From a virus, in IMG/VR virus record IMGVR_UViG_3300042294_004558, positions 1 through 24,182 of that record: a stretch of 24,182 nucleotides of DNA; one strand, given 5' to 3'. The notes under the pieces are model-generated. The model did not search any database and was not told where the DNA came from. It saw nothing but the letters and a program-made list of their open reading frames with translations. The position numbers and the translations under genes were made by a program. Numbering within the stretch: position 1 is the first letter of the stretch; each line of letters opens with the position of its first letter. This document shows, one piece after another, positions 16,201 to 23,183 of this stretch.

Positions 16201-16517
16201 ATGTATTTTCTAAAGATACTAAAAATTGGAAAAAAAGATCAGATTTAAATACTGCAAAACCTGGAGATATTGTTGTAACATCCTCTGGAGGAAAAGGTGC
16301 AGGACACGTTGGAATAGTAAGTGATACTAAAAGTAATGATGGTAAAACATATGATATTATATCAAATTCATCAGGTGGATTTACTGGTAAAGTAAAGGAT
16401 CCTGCAAAAGCAGGATCTGTACAAAATAATTATAGTATAGCTAAATGGAGTTCAATAACTTCTAGAAATCCTTCTAAAACTGCAGCATTTGAATATATAG
16501 GACCTTTTAAAGTTTAA
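13230..16517 (+). CDS. Baseplate hub protein fused to a CHAP/NlpC-like peptidase
   Basis: 1095 residues. Residues 1 to about 855 look like a contractile-tail hub (T4 gp27 role): INSIDVKSKSAYGSLREVVV, YMRPGYTVLIEWGWLPYLE, AHPLQLSVDPT and, near 840, ISHNLNGKDWTTGIEAQTI. A charged helical insertion lies near 505-550 and a linker at about 855-930. The C-terminal about 160 residues carry a cysteine peptidase layout: VGCAAAVSVIFLRATG with Cys948, PGDIVV, GHVGIVSD with His1026 and IISNSSGG with Asn1046, a fitting Cys-His-Asn triad. Such domains cut peptidoglycan cross-links or amide bonds. T4 instead carries a lysozyme domain on gp5. The fusion therefore probably supplies the tail's own cell-wall-degrading activity during entry. 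It is nearly three times T4 gp27 (391 aa). Peptidase specificity cannot be told from the sequence. Confidence 0.82.
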   Translation: MSIFKNTFKPEIRKSIGARQTANEKRTPQAIQYLNSRNAWIRMTSSVNVSDDKGDLASKYILQGGTLYQKDLRSGVGDNGAYSLKTPNGQPNDRGIRPMPGINSIDVKSKSAYGSLREVVVNFQVWDIKQLEDLELLYMRPGYTVLIEWGWLPYLESESKIQYNISPYEKMFTEGTTKEIIWKDIFQKSLDNGGNYDAMFGYVKNYSWAARPDGGYDCSTTIISIGEILESLKVNFSPQNLKLVEGGSGLIFTNITEQTIKRYKKNILAGLFSEIYEKVNANNEGSKEGVAFDLEGSNYFILTKELKNVTESEGDDDKLVNENANSKQIYIRLGSLIDILNKKVLLQDKKSKLPVIQFSLKEREFDLTDSTKNPTHELLCLAHPLQLSVDPTICYIKNSTWGNITPQTDDQIDATSGKDISKFSNKDYSKDLTDIKAAADSNDASSDNENKILSIVKPIAKLGINELSELNSQCLQKYNRTIYSLMDSALSGGEIDQILTEGGISEDSSVYKERLKAIQTNFVEELKKKKEETKELAEDAASNSKYLDSNAQNFFLDNKPSLELGIIANIYVNLQFLYSLSLDGALESQDKKEKQEIAIYDFFKNIMSQISDSIGNVNNFDIHVDPTDNIARIIDINYVDEISRADAYKNAFVLEVQGLNSVVRSYKLESQIFPEQSTMISIGAQAKGGALGVNSNTLIDFNKNLVDRILPEKVDANVTIEDQASAISEQISALEENLKTIYNFLGDTSSYQILFTVPSFDVNSASTYKGALRDIIAYFQSFTNSNSKNRAIIPTKLSVDMDGIGGLVIGHLFRIPENLLPRGYKGLGTGSKLGYIITGISHNLNGKDWTTGIEAQTIILDEPSGEDVGFKDILKDATTALVSGNVGAAVTELTTAVSISNANYKLNPPLGNKLSSGPNAIVTAAKSSLQFSTKATFPKQTNNGKVGCAAAVSVIFLRATGRKITSPNSIIYNTPNQFYKDIEASTFTLYDVFSKDTKNWKKRSDLNTAKPGDIVVTSSGGKGAGHVGIVSDTKSNDGKTYDIISNSSGGFTGKVKDPAKAGSVQNNYSIAKWSSITSRNPSKTAAFEYIGPFKV

Positions 16518-16520
16518 AAT

Positions 16521-17021
16521 ATGGCTCTTAGAATACCAAAAAATTTAATAGTAACTTCAAAATATACTTCTGGAGGAGAATATATGTTTAAAAGTACTCA
16601 AAAAGAGTATAAAGGATATTATTATGAATTAAATGGAAATTTCTTTGCTGGAAAAGAATATAAATCAAATGCTAATGAATTGTTAAAAATTAATATAAAT
16701 AACATTAATCCTTTTTTATCAAGAGCATCAACATCAACATATGGGTTTTTATCTAATATTAAATTAAATAATATATCATCTATAGTAATTAATACATTAG
16801 CTACTGATAATGACCCAAATGTTGACAAATCAGGAGAAGATACTTATTATACTAGAAAAATAAATGAAACTCCTTATTCAATAAAACAAATTGACGAAGA
16901 AACATATATTAATACTTTAAAAAATCCCTTACAAAAATCAGTAATCTTAAAAGCAGATTATTCTAATATAGATCAAGCAGAACAACAAATTCCTGGTTTA
17001 AAAGCATTTTTGGGAATCTAA
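16521..17021 (+). CDS. Baseplate-operon protein of unknown function (166 aa)
   Basis: Starts MALRIPKNLIVTSKYTSGGE three bases after the hub stop, so it is translated with the hub gene. Residues 20-60 (YMFKSTQKEYKGYYYELNGN, then FFAGKEYKS) are Tyr/Lys-rich and strand-forming. The middle is Asn/Ile/Ser-rich and the end ADYSNIDQAEQQIPGLKAFL is helical. No Cys, membrane span or known domain. I recall similar proteins with the FFAGKEYKS-type motif at the end of baseplate operons of related uncultured phages, but without a function. A minor baseplate or fibre-attachment protein is the natural guess from position. The last gene of the tail module. Confidence 0.68.
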   Translation: MALRIPKNLIVTSKYTSGGEYMFKSTQKEYKGYYYELNGNFFAGKEYKSNANELLKININNINPFLSRASTSTYGFLSNIKLNNISSIVINTLATDNDPNVDKSGEDTYYTRKINETPYSIKQIDEETYINTLKNPLQKSVILKADYSNIDQAEQQIPGLKAFLGI

Positions 17022-17060
17022 TAAATTATTCGTACATTATAAATATAAAGGTTATGACAA

Positions 17061-18344
17061 ATGTTTTACATAGTAGAAAAGGCAGAGCAACTAGCTAAAT
17101 TACAAGATCTAGGAGATTGTTTTGTAAATTTCATCCCATTAAATAATAATTATCACCCAAATCTTACTGATTTGAGTTTAATTTATATTAGACCTATTAA
17201 TCATAAGAAGGGATGGATATTATGTATAAACCATACTGAGGCTTTTAAATTAAACAAAGAAAAAACATTACAACATTTATTTAATAATGTTGATAAAATG
17301 TTTGTTCCTCAAAAGAAGGAAGCATTATATCATTTCCCACATCCTGAAAAATTATATGATATTAATTTTATTGAATATATCAATTTAGATGATAATATAA
17401 TTACAAATAAATGCACCGATTTTTACTACAGATACCATTACAAAACACCAATAGTAAATTCACTAATCCCCATCAGTAAACACTATGAGGAACAAGAAAC
17501 TATATTTGATATGGTGCTACCAGTTATACACAAATATAGCGCAAATGATGCCATTTACAGGTTTAATAACGAATTAACCAGCGTGGCGTTCCACCGTATT
17601 GAGAAAAATGGAATAGCGTTGAATAAACAGTGCTTTATATCACAATATCTAGAATCTTTACATTATCCTGAATTTAATATTCATAAAGGTAAAATATACA
17701 CGCAATATAATTTATATACAACGACTTCACGTCCATCCAACAGGTTTAACGGCATTAATTTTGCTGCGTTGAATAAAACCGATAACGAGCGAGTATGCTA
17801 TGAACCATCTAATAACGCGTTCATAGAAATGGACTTTAGTGGATATCACCCTCGATTAATTGGTGAATTAATTGGTTTTCCTTTAATAGCTGATAACATT
17901 TATGAAAGTTTAAATGTAGGTAAAGAGGAAATGTTCCAAAATTTGTATGGTGGTATAAGAAAAGAATATAAAGACAAACCATTCTTTAAAGAAGCATCAT
18001 CTTATGTTGATGGAGTGTGGAAATTATTAAATAATGATGGAAAAGTCCATACTGTAAATAAAACGTTTAAATTAAACGAAATAGATACACCAAACCCAAC
18101 AAAAATATTTAACTATATTATTCAGAGTTGTGAAACATCAACAAACGTTAAAATTTTACTAAATATTTTAGACTACTTAAAAGATAAACAAACAAAATTA
18201 GTATTATACACATATGATGCGGTATTATTCGATTATTCAGAATCAGATGGCGCAGAATTATTACAAGAAATTAAAAAAATTATGAAATACCCTGTTAAAA
18301 CTAAAAAAGGAATAAACTATAAAGCGATGGAAAGTTATGCGTAG
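17061..18344 (+). CDS. Compact family A (Pol I-like) DNA polymerase
   Basis: 427 residues. Residues from about 215 carry the family A palm/fingers motifs: TTTSRPSNRFNGINFAALNK (TGRLSS...NLQNIP equivalent), motif A IEMDFSGYHPRLIGEL with Asp258, motif B K288-xxx-F292-xxx-Y296-G297, and motif C LYTYDAVLF with Asp386. Both catalytic aspartates remain. Oddities: the steric-gate Glu of motif A is His263, the His-Asp-Glu of motif C is Tyr-Asp-Ala, and the motif B Arg is not seen. The first about 190 residues show no recognisable 3'-5' exonuclease motifs, and the 5' nuclease is separate (20767). Neighbours are gp32-, UvsX- and gp41-like genes, so this is probably the replicative enzyme, unless a family B polymerase lies elsewhere. 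The start follows AAAGG at 17047. Codon use is less AT-biased in places than the tail genes. Confidence 0.85.
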   Translation: MFYIVEKAEQLAKLQDLGDCFVNFIPLNNNYHPNLTDLSLIYIRPINHKKGWILCINHTEAFKLNKEKTLQHLFNNVDKMFVPQKKEALYHFPHPEKLYDINFIEYINLDDNIITNKCTDFYYRYHYKTPIVNSLIPISKHYEEQETIFDMVLPVIHKYSANDAIYRFNNELTSVAFHRIEKNGIALNKQCFISQYLESLHYPEFNIHKGKIYTQYNLYTTTSRPSNRFNGINFAALNKTDNERVCYEPSNNAFIEMDFSGYHPRLIGELIGFPLIADNIYESLNVGKEEMFQNLYGGIRKEYKDKPFFKEASSYVDGVWKLLNNDGKVHTVNKTFKLNEIDTPNPTKIFNYIIQSCETSTNVKILLNILDYLKDKQTKLVLYTYDAVLFDYSESDGAELLQEIKKIMKYPVKTKKGINYKAMESYA

Positions 18345-18786
18345 CGTTGTTTTCGAGTATTCTGACATATTTATCTCGGATATATCAACCGAGAATATTT
18401 TGAACAAATTATTTTGCACATTTACATCACCCTCCGCGGTAGATGAAACTATAAGCACGATCAGTAGCAAATATTCAATATTATTTAACAAGATATTCGT
18501 TCTTGAATCTCCTGATTCTGATGAATTAGTCTGCACATATAATATTGACACGGGAAACGTATCATCTCAACCCCTCCCAAATACGATACTATTACATCGT
18601 AAAAAAGAATCTAATACATTATACACAATTAATGCATTAAATACTCTAATTAAATCCTTAAACGGAGGAGTGCTAGATACTCAGTATCGTATTAATTGGT
18701 ATGACTATAAGAACTGTATTCTCTTGACTACCGGAGAAGACCTTCGTAGATTAGATACTAAGATAAATAAAGTGGTCAATCTTTAG
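18337..18786 (+). CDS. Unknown protein overlapping the polymerase gene (149 aa)
   Basis: Not recognised. It begins MRSVVFEYSDIFISDISTEN and overlaps the polymerase end by 8 bases, so its translation is probably coupled to the polymerase. Visible segments are NILNKLFCTFTSPSAVDETI, LPNTILLHRKKESNTLYTIN, ALNTLIKSLNGGVLD and INWYDYKNCILLT. It has two Cys in non-zinc spacing, a mix of helices and strands, and no membrane span. The basic HRKKES stretch could touch nucleic acid. The position between polymerase and ssDNA-binding protein suggests a replication or expression-control accessory, such as a clamp-like, polymerase-partner or RegA-like factor, but no motif confirms any of these. Confidence 0.68.
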   Translation: MRSVVFEYSDIFISDISTENILNKLFCTFTSPSAVDETISTISSKYSILFNKIFVLESPDSDELVCTYNIDTGNVSSQPLPNTILLHRKKESNTLYTINALNTLIKSLNGGVLDTQYRINWYDYKNCILLTTGEDLRRLDTKINKVVNL

Positions 18787-18850
18787 TGATTGTCACAATA
18801 AAGGTTATTATATTCAATAGGTTATAAAATTAAAATTAAAAAGTTACATT
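18787..18850 (+). promoter_or_regulatory. AU-rich gp32-gene leader, possible autoregulatory operator
   Basis: Sixty-four bases before the gp32-like ATG. The first half can form small hairpins (ATTGT/ACAAT at 18789-18799). The second half is unstructured AAAATTAAAATTAAAAAG just before the start. T4 gene 32 mRNA has a similar layout, a folded 5' element then repeated UUAAA-type single-stranded sequence over the start, through which gp32 represses its own translation. Function here is by analogy only. Confidence 0.35.
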
Positions 18851-19675
18851 ATGGATTTATCATTAATTAAAAACAAGCTTGCAGGATTGCAGCAAAGCTC
18901 TCAACCGAGAGAAAAAGTGGATTACACTAAAATTTTTTGGAAGCCGAAAGTAGGTACTTATCAAGTACGTATTGTTCCTTCTAAATTCGACAAACAAAAC
19001 CCATTTAAGGAAGTTTATTTCCATTATGGTTTTACTAAAGGTCCTATTCTAGCATTAACTAATTGGGGTGAAAAAGATCCAATTGTTGAATTTGCTAAAT
19101 CATTACGCAAATCATCTGATAAAGAAGATTGGCAATTAGCAAGAAAATTAGATGCTAAAATGCGCGTGTTCGCACCAGTAATTGTACGTGGTGAAGAAGA
19201 ACAAGGTACACGTTTATGGGAATTTGGTAAAGAAATTTATCAACAATTATTAGGTATTGCAGCCGATGAGGATTACGGTGATTTCACTGATATTCAAGAC
19301 GGTCGTGACTTTACAGTTGAAGCAACTAATGGTGAGGTTGCAGGTCGTAGCGTAGTAAAATGTGCTTTACGTCCAAAACCAAAAACATCTCCAATCACTG
19401 ATAATGCTACTTTATTACAAACATTATTAGATGAACAACCTGATATCTTAACAATCAACAGAAGATATACCTTTGATGATTTAAAAACCATCTTAGAGAA
19501 ATTCTTAAACCCTGAAGATGATATCGAGGATAATGTTCCTGTAGTAGCAAACACAGTAGCTGATTCAGCTGAACCTTCGGATTTGCCTTGGGAAAAACCA
19601 GAAGCAAAACCATACACTTTAGAGAATGTCGCTCCTAAAGCAACTAATACAGACAAATTCGACGAATTATTTTAA
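18851..19675 (+). CDS. Single-stranded DNA-binding protein (T4 gp32-like)
   Basis: 274 residues (T4 gp32 is 301). The N-terminus MDLSLIKNKLAGLQQSSQ is a basic-hydrophobic arm of the kind used for cooperative binding. The core has KVDYTKIFWKPKVGTYQVRI and then VPSKFDKQNPFKEVYFHYGF, which opens the OB fold of this family; later blocks are GTRLWEFGKEIYQQLLG and RDFTVEATN. SLRKSS (about 95-100) resembles the Lys/Arg-Ser/Thr LAST motif. After about residue 215 the chain is acidic and Pro-rich, ending DKFDELF, the tail that contacts other replication proteins. It has one Cys only, so the gp32 zinc site is absent. It coats ssDNA and should work with the polymerase, UvsX and helicase encoded nearby. 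Confidence 0.88.
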   Translation: MDLSLIKNKLAGLQQSSQPREKVDYTKIFWKPKVGTYQVRIVPSKFDKQNPFKEVYFHYGFTKGPILALTNWGEKDPIVEFAKSLRKSSDKEDWQLARKLDAKMRVFAPVIVRGEEEQGTRLWEFGKEIYQQLLGIAADEDYGDFTDIQDGRDFTVEATNGEVAGRSVVKCALRPKPKTSPITDNATLLQTLLDEQPDILTINRRYTFDDLKTILEKFLNPEDDIEDNVPVVANTVADSAEPSDLPWEKPEAKPYTLENVAPKATNTDKFDELF

Positions 19676-19688
19676 CTAAAAACAAGTT

Positions 19689-20780
19689 ATGGCTAAGAAA
19701 GAAAAAAGTAGCTTAACTGAAGTAGTATCTAGATCATTGGGCAAAACCTTTGATTTAGATACATTTAAGAAATCCAAATTCTTAGATAAATCAGTTAAGT
19801 TTAAACCACAAAGGTGGATTCCATTATCTAAAGCATTCCAGGATGTTATTTCATTACCTGGTATTCCTTTAGGACACATTACATTATTGCGAGGCCATTC
19901 AGATACAGGTAAAACAACAGCAATGTTGGAAGCCGCTGTAAATGCTCAGAAAATGGGTATTCTACCAGTTTTTATTATCACTGAGATGAAATGGAATTGG
20001 GATCACGCTAAACAAATGGGATTTGAAATTAATGAAGTAGCTGATCCTGAAACAGGTGAAGTTATTGATTATAATGGATTTTTCCTTTATATAGATAGAG
20101 GTTCACTAAACACAATTGAAGATGTAGCGGCATTCATTGCTGACTTATTAAATGAACAAGCTACAGGTAAATTACCTTATGATTTATGTTTCTTCTGGGA
20201 TTCAGTTGGATCCATTCCATGTAGAATGTCTGTTGAAAAATCAACAAACAACAACGAGTGGAATGCAGGTGCAATGTCTCAACAATTTGGAAACTTTATT
20301 AATCAAAAATTAATTTTATCTCGTAAAGAAAATATTCCTTATACTAATTCATTAGTAGCTGTTAATAAGGTGTGGGTTGCAAAACCAAATTCACCAATGG
20401 AACAACCAAAAATGAAGAATAAGGGTGGAGATACAATGTTTTTTGATTCATCATTAGTAGTAACATTTGGTAATATCACAAATAGTGGTACCAACAAATT
20501 AAAAGCAACTAAAGATGGCAAAGACGTTGAATTTGCTAAACGCACAAAAATATCAGTTGATAAAAACCACGTTACTGGTGTACAAACTAAAGGTACAGTA
20601 ACAATGACAGTTCATGGTTTCATTGATGACGATAAAAGAGCAATTGACAATTACAAGAAAGAACATGCTGATGAATGGTTAAAAATTCTAGGTACTCTTG
20701 ATTTTGATCTAATTGAAGATAAATCAGAATGGAATGAAAGCAATAACGCTATAACTGATATTACAGATGGCGAAGAATAG
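19689..20780 (+). CDS. uvsX: RecA-like recombinase UvsX
   Basis: 363 residues (T4 UvsX is 391). Walker A is GHSDTGKT at 69-76, followed by FIITEMKWNWDHAKQMGF; its Glu matches the catalytic position after strand 2 in RecA-type ATPases. Walker B is DLCFFWDSVGS with Asp171. The loop MSQQFGNFINQKLILSRKEN and the block KGGDTMFFDSSLVVTF are characteristic of phage UvsX. It forms filaments on ssDNA, pairs homologous strands, and in T4-like phages starts recombination-dependent replication, displacing the gp32-type protein encoded just upstream. No UvsY is seen in this window. It starts after AAGTT, 13 bases past the gp32 stop, and overlaps the exonuclease gene by 14 bases. The acidic end is normal for the family. 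Confidence 0.94.
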   Translation: MAKKEKSSLTEVVSRSLGKTFDLDTFKKSKFLDKSVKFKPQRWIPLSKAFQDVISLPGIPLGHITLLRGHSDTGKTTAMLEAAVNAQKMGILPVFIITEMKWNWDHAKQMGFEINEVADPETGEVIDYNGFFLYIDRGSLNTIEDVAAFIADLLNEQATGKLPYDLCFFWDSVGSIPCRMSVEKSTNNNEWNAGAMSQQFGNFINQKLILSRKENIPYTNSLVAVNKVWVAKPNSPMEQPKMKNKGGDTMFFDSSLVVTFGNITNSGTNKLKATKDGKDVEFAKRTKISVDKNHVTGVQTKGTVTMTVHGFIDDDKRAIDNYKKEHADEWLKILGTLDFDLIEDKSEWNESNNAITDITDGEE

Positions 20781-21783
20781 ATTTGCATCATTATTAGCAG
20801 GTATTACTAATGAACCTGAAACCGAAAATACTTCAGTATTAATTATAGACGGTTTAAATACATTCCTACGTAACTTTTCAATTATAAACCACATCCATCC
20901 TTCAGGCCACCACATTGGTGGTCTGACTGGATTTTTAAAGTCACTAGGATATGCTATTAAAATGAATTCACCTACAAAGGTAATTATTGTATTTGATGGT
21001 GTAGGCGGTTCAAACGCTAAACGTAATCTATATCCAGCTTATAAAGCAAATCGTAATGCAGATCGCATTACCAATTATAAAATATTTAACAATAAGGAAG
21101 AAGAAAGTGAATCAATATCTGACCAAATGGAAAGATTAATTCAATATCTCCAATCACTCCCAGTTAGTTTAATATCAATAGATGGTATTGAAGCCGATGA
21201 TGTTATGGGATACTTAGCTCAAAAATACGAAAGTGTTGAAGATTGTAAAAGAGTAACTATAATGTCTGCTGATCAGGATTTCTTACAATTAGTAAGTAAT
21301 AAGGTTAATATTCATTCACCAACTAAAAAGAAAATATATGATATAGATAGTTTTACAGAAGAATATGGTATTCATCCTAGAAACTACTTATTATATAAAA
21401 CATTTATGGGTGATAAAGGTGATAATGTTCCTAAAGTAAAGGGATTAGGTGAAGATAAATTATTAAAAATTTTACCACAATTAAAAGGTCCTGCTCCTTT
21501 ACAATTAGAACCATTATTGGAATCATTAGATCCATACGATAAATGGGGGTCACAATTATTAAATTTCTCTCATCAACTCCGAATCAATTATCGATTAATG
21601 AATTTAAGAGATGTTCCTCTTTCAAACGAGAACATTGAAATTATTGAAAATTCTGTTGCATTTAAACGTGAATACAACAAACCGGGGTTTTTACATTTGT
21701 ACTATAAAGATAACTTAGGCAACGGCATCCCTAACGTTGAGACTTGGCTTTCAGAAGTGTTTGGTTATCTGAGTACGTTTTAG
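20767..21783 (+). CDS. 5'-3' exonuclease / flap nuclease (T4 RNase H-like)
   Basis: 338 residues (T4 RNase H is 305). Metal-binding acids typical of the FEN/Pol I 5' nuclease fold are present: IIDGLNTFLR with Asp28, IVFDG with Asp77, IEADDV with Glu142, Asp144 and Asp145, SADQDFL with Asp169 and Asp171, and GDKGDNVPKVKGLG with Asp216 and Asp219 leading into the helix-hairpin-helix. RNLYPAYKANR is the usual arch-region motif. It removes RNA primers and flaps from Okazaki fragments. Because the family A polymerase at 17061 has no such domain, this gene supplies the 5' nuclease that bacterial Pol I carries as a fusion. The start overlaps uvsX by 14 bases (ATGGCGAAGAATAG), implying coupled expression. 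Confidence 0.9.
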   Translation: MAKNRFASLLAGITNEPETENTSVLIIDGLNTFLRNFSIINHIHPSGHHIGGLTGFLKSLGYAIKMNSPTKVIIVFDGVGGSNAKRNLYPAYKANRNADRITNYKIFNNKEEESESISDQMERLIQYLQSLPVSLISIDGIEADDVMGYLAQKYESVEDCKRVTIMSADQDFLQLVSNKVNIHSPTKKKIYDIDSFTEEYGIHPRNYLLYKTFMGDKGDNVPKVKGLGEDKLLKILPQLKGPAPLQLEPLLESLDPYDKWGSQLLNFSHQLRINYRLMNLRDVPLSNENIEIIENSVAFKREYNKPGFLHLYYKDNLGNGIPNVETWLSEVFGYLSTF

Positions 21784-21807
21784 TACATTTAAGAATAAAT
21801 AAAAGTT

Positions 21808-23178
21808 ATGACTACACTAAACAGCTTAGAGAAGTACGGAACATCCTTCCAAATAAAAGTAATAGGAGCTTTGCTAACGCAAAGACAATTTTTACTTAAT
21901 ATTTTTGACTCCTTAGAAAGCGAATATTTTGGGAACACATCACATCAATGGATAGTTGATTTTATAATTAAATACTTCAGCGAATATCATACAATTCCAT
22001 CATTAGAAACATTATCTATTGAAGTAAAAAAGATAGATAATGAAGTATTGCGTATTGCTTTAACTGAGGCGCTACGTGAAGCATATAAAGCAGCTGATTC
22101 TAAAGATTTAGAATATGTTGAAACTGAATTCACATCATTTTGTGGAAACCAGCAAATGAAAAAAGCACTAATGACATCAGTTGATCTACTTAACATAGGA
22201 GATTTTGATGGTATTAGACGTTTGATCAATAATGCTATGAAAGCAGGTGAGGATAAGAATATTGGTCACGAATATGATTTAGATATTGAAACCCGATATA
22301 GAGATGATGATAGACATGCTATTCCATTTCCTTGGCCTACGTTTAATGAATTAACTCAAGGTGGAGTTGGTGGTGGAGATTTAGTTTTAATGTTTGGTAA
22401 TCCAGGTGGAGGTAAATCATGGGCTGTAATTGCTATGGGTGCCTTTGCTGCAGCATTAGGATATAATGTGTTACACTATTCATTAGAATTAGGTGAAGGT
22501 TATGTAGGTAAAAGATATGATGCTGTATTTTCAGGAATACCAGTTGATCAATTAAATGAACATAGAGCTGCTGTTGAAGAAATAGTTAAACAAGTAAAAG
22601 GTAAAATTGTAATTAAAGAATATCCTCCAAAAAGAGTATCTTTAGAAACAATTGAAGCACATATTCAACAATTAGAAAATCAAAACGAATTTAAACCTGA
22701 TTTAATTATTATTGACTATTTAGATTTATTAAAAGGTAAATCAAGAAAAGAACGTAAAGATGAAATTGATGATGTTTATACTGATGCTAAAGGTTTAGCT
22801 AAGGTTTTAAACAAACCAATCATATCACCTTCACAAGCTAATAGAACAGCATCAAAATCTAGTATTATTGAAGGTGATAATGCAGCCGGATCATATGATA
22901 AAATTATGATCGGTGATATTATTATTTCAGTAGCACGTAGAAAGAAAGATAAAGTAAGAGGAACAGGAAAATGGCACATTATGAAAAACAGATATGGTGC
23001 AGATGGTTTAACTTTTAATTCTACTATCGATACAGCAAACGGAAAAATAGTAATTGAAAGTTCTCCAACAGAAGATGATGATGAAGAAGGCGAAGCACCT
23101 AAAGTAGGATTCTCTAATTTTGATACAGACGATAGAGATATCCTAAAGAAAAAGTTTTTTGAACTAAATCAAAGATAA
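21808..23178 (+). CDS. Replicative DNA helicase (T4 gp41 / DnaB family)
   Basis: 456 residues (T4 gp41 is 475). Residues 1 to about 150 are the helical N-terminal domain (SFQIKVIGALLTQRQFLLNI), which in DnaB-type hexamers forms the primase-facing collar. The RecA-like motor has Walker A GNPGGGKS at 197-204, the H1a-type acid in HYSLELGEGYVGKRYDA, and Walker B LIIIDYLDLL with Asp303. It continues with PIISPSQANRTASKS (glutamine switch) and an arginine-rich SVARRKKDKVRG, then KNRYGADG, the arginine-finger region. The tail is acidic. It unwinds parental DNA 5'-3' at the fork. It starts after AAAAGTT, 24 bases past the exonuclease stop. No primase is in the window. Confidence 0.92.
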   Translation: MTTLNSLEKYGTSFQIKVIGALLTQRQFLLNIFDSLESEYFGNTSHQWIVDFIIKYFSEYHTIPSLETLSIEVKKIDNEVLRIALTEALREAYKAADSKDLEYVETEFTSFCGNQQMKKALMTSVDLLNIGDFDGIRRLINNAMKAGEDKNIGHEYDLDIETRYRDDDRHAIPFPWPTFNELTQGGVGGGDLVLMFGNPGGGKSWAVIAMGAFAAALGYNVLHYSLELGEGYVGKRYDAVFSGIPVDQLNEHRAAVEEIVKQVKGKIVIKEYPPKRVSLETIEAHIQQLENQNEFKPDLIIIDYLDLLKGKSRKERKDEIDDVYTDAKGLAKVLNKPIISPSQANRTASKSSIIEGDNAAGSYDKIMIGDIIISVARRKKDKVRGTGKWHIMKNRYGADGLTFNSTIDTANGKIVIESSPTEDDDEEGEAPKVGFSNFDTDDRDILKKKFFELNQR

Positions 23179-23183
23179 AATTC

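Noticed and set aside
17054-17098. Mini-frame of 14 codons starting at the ATG just before the polymerase start
   Set aside because: Too short, out of frame with the polymerase and without supporting features; it may be chance, though GTTATG resembles the start context of uvsX and the helicase.
18367-18374. Copy of ATATTTAT inside the 149-aa gene as an internal promoter
   Set aside because: No gene starts a suitable distance downstream; one chance copy in coding DNA is expected at this base composition.
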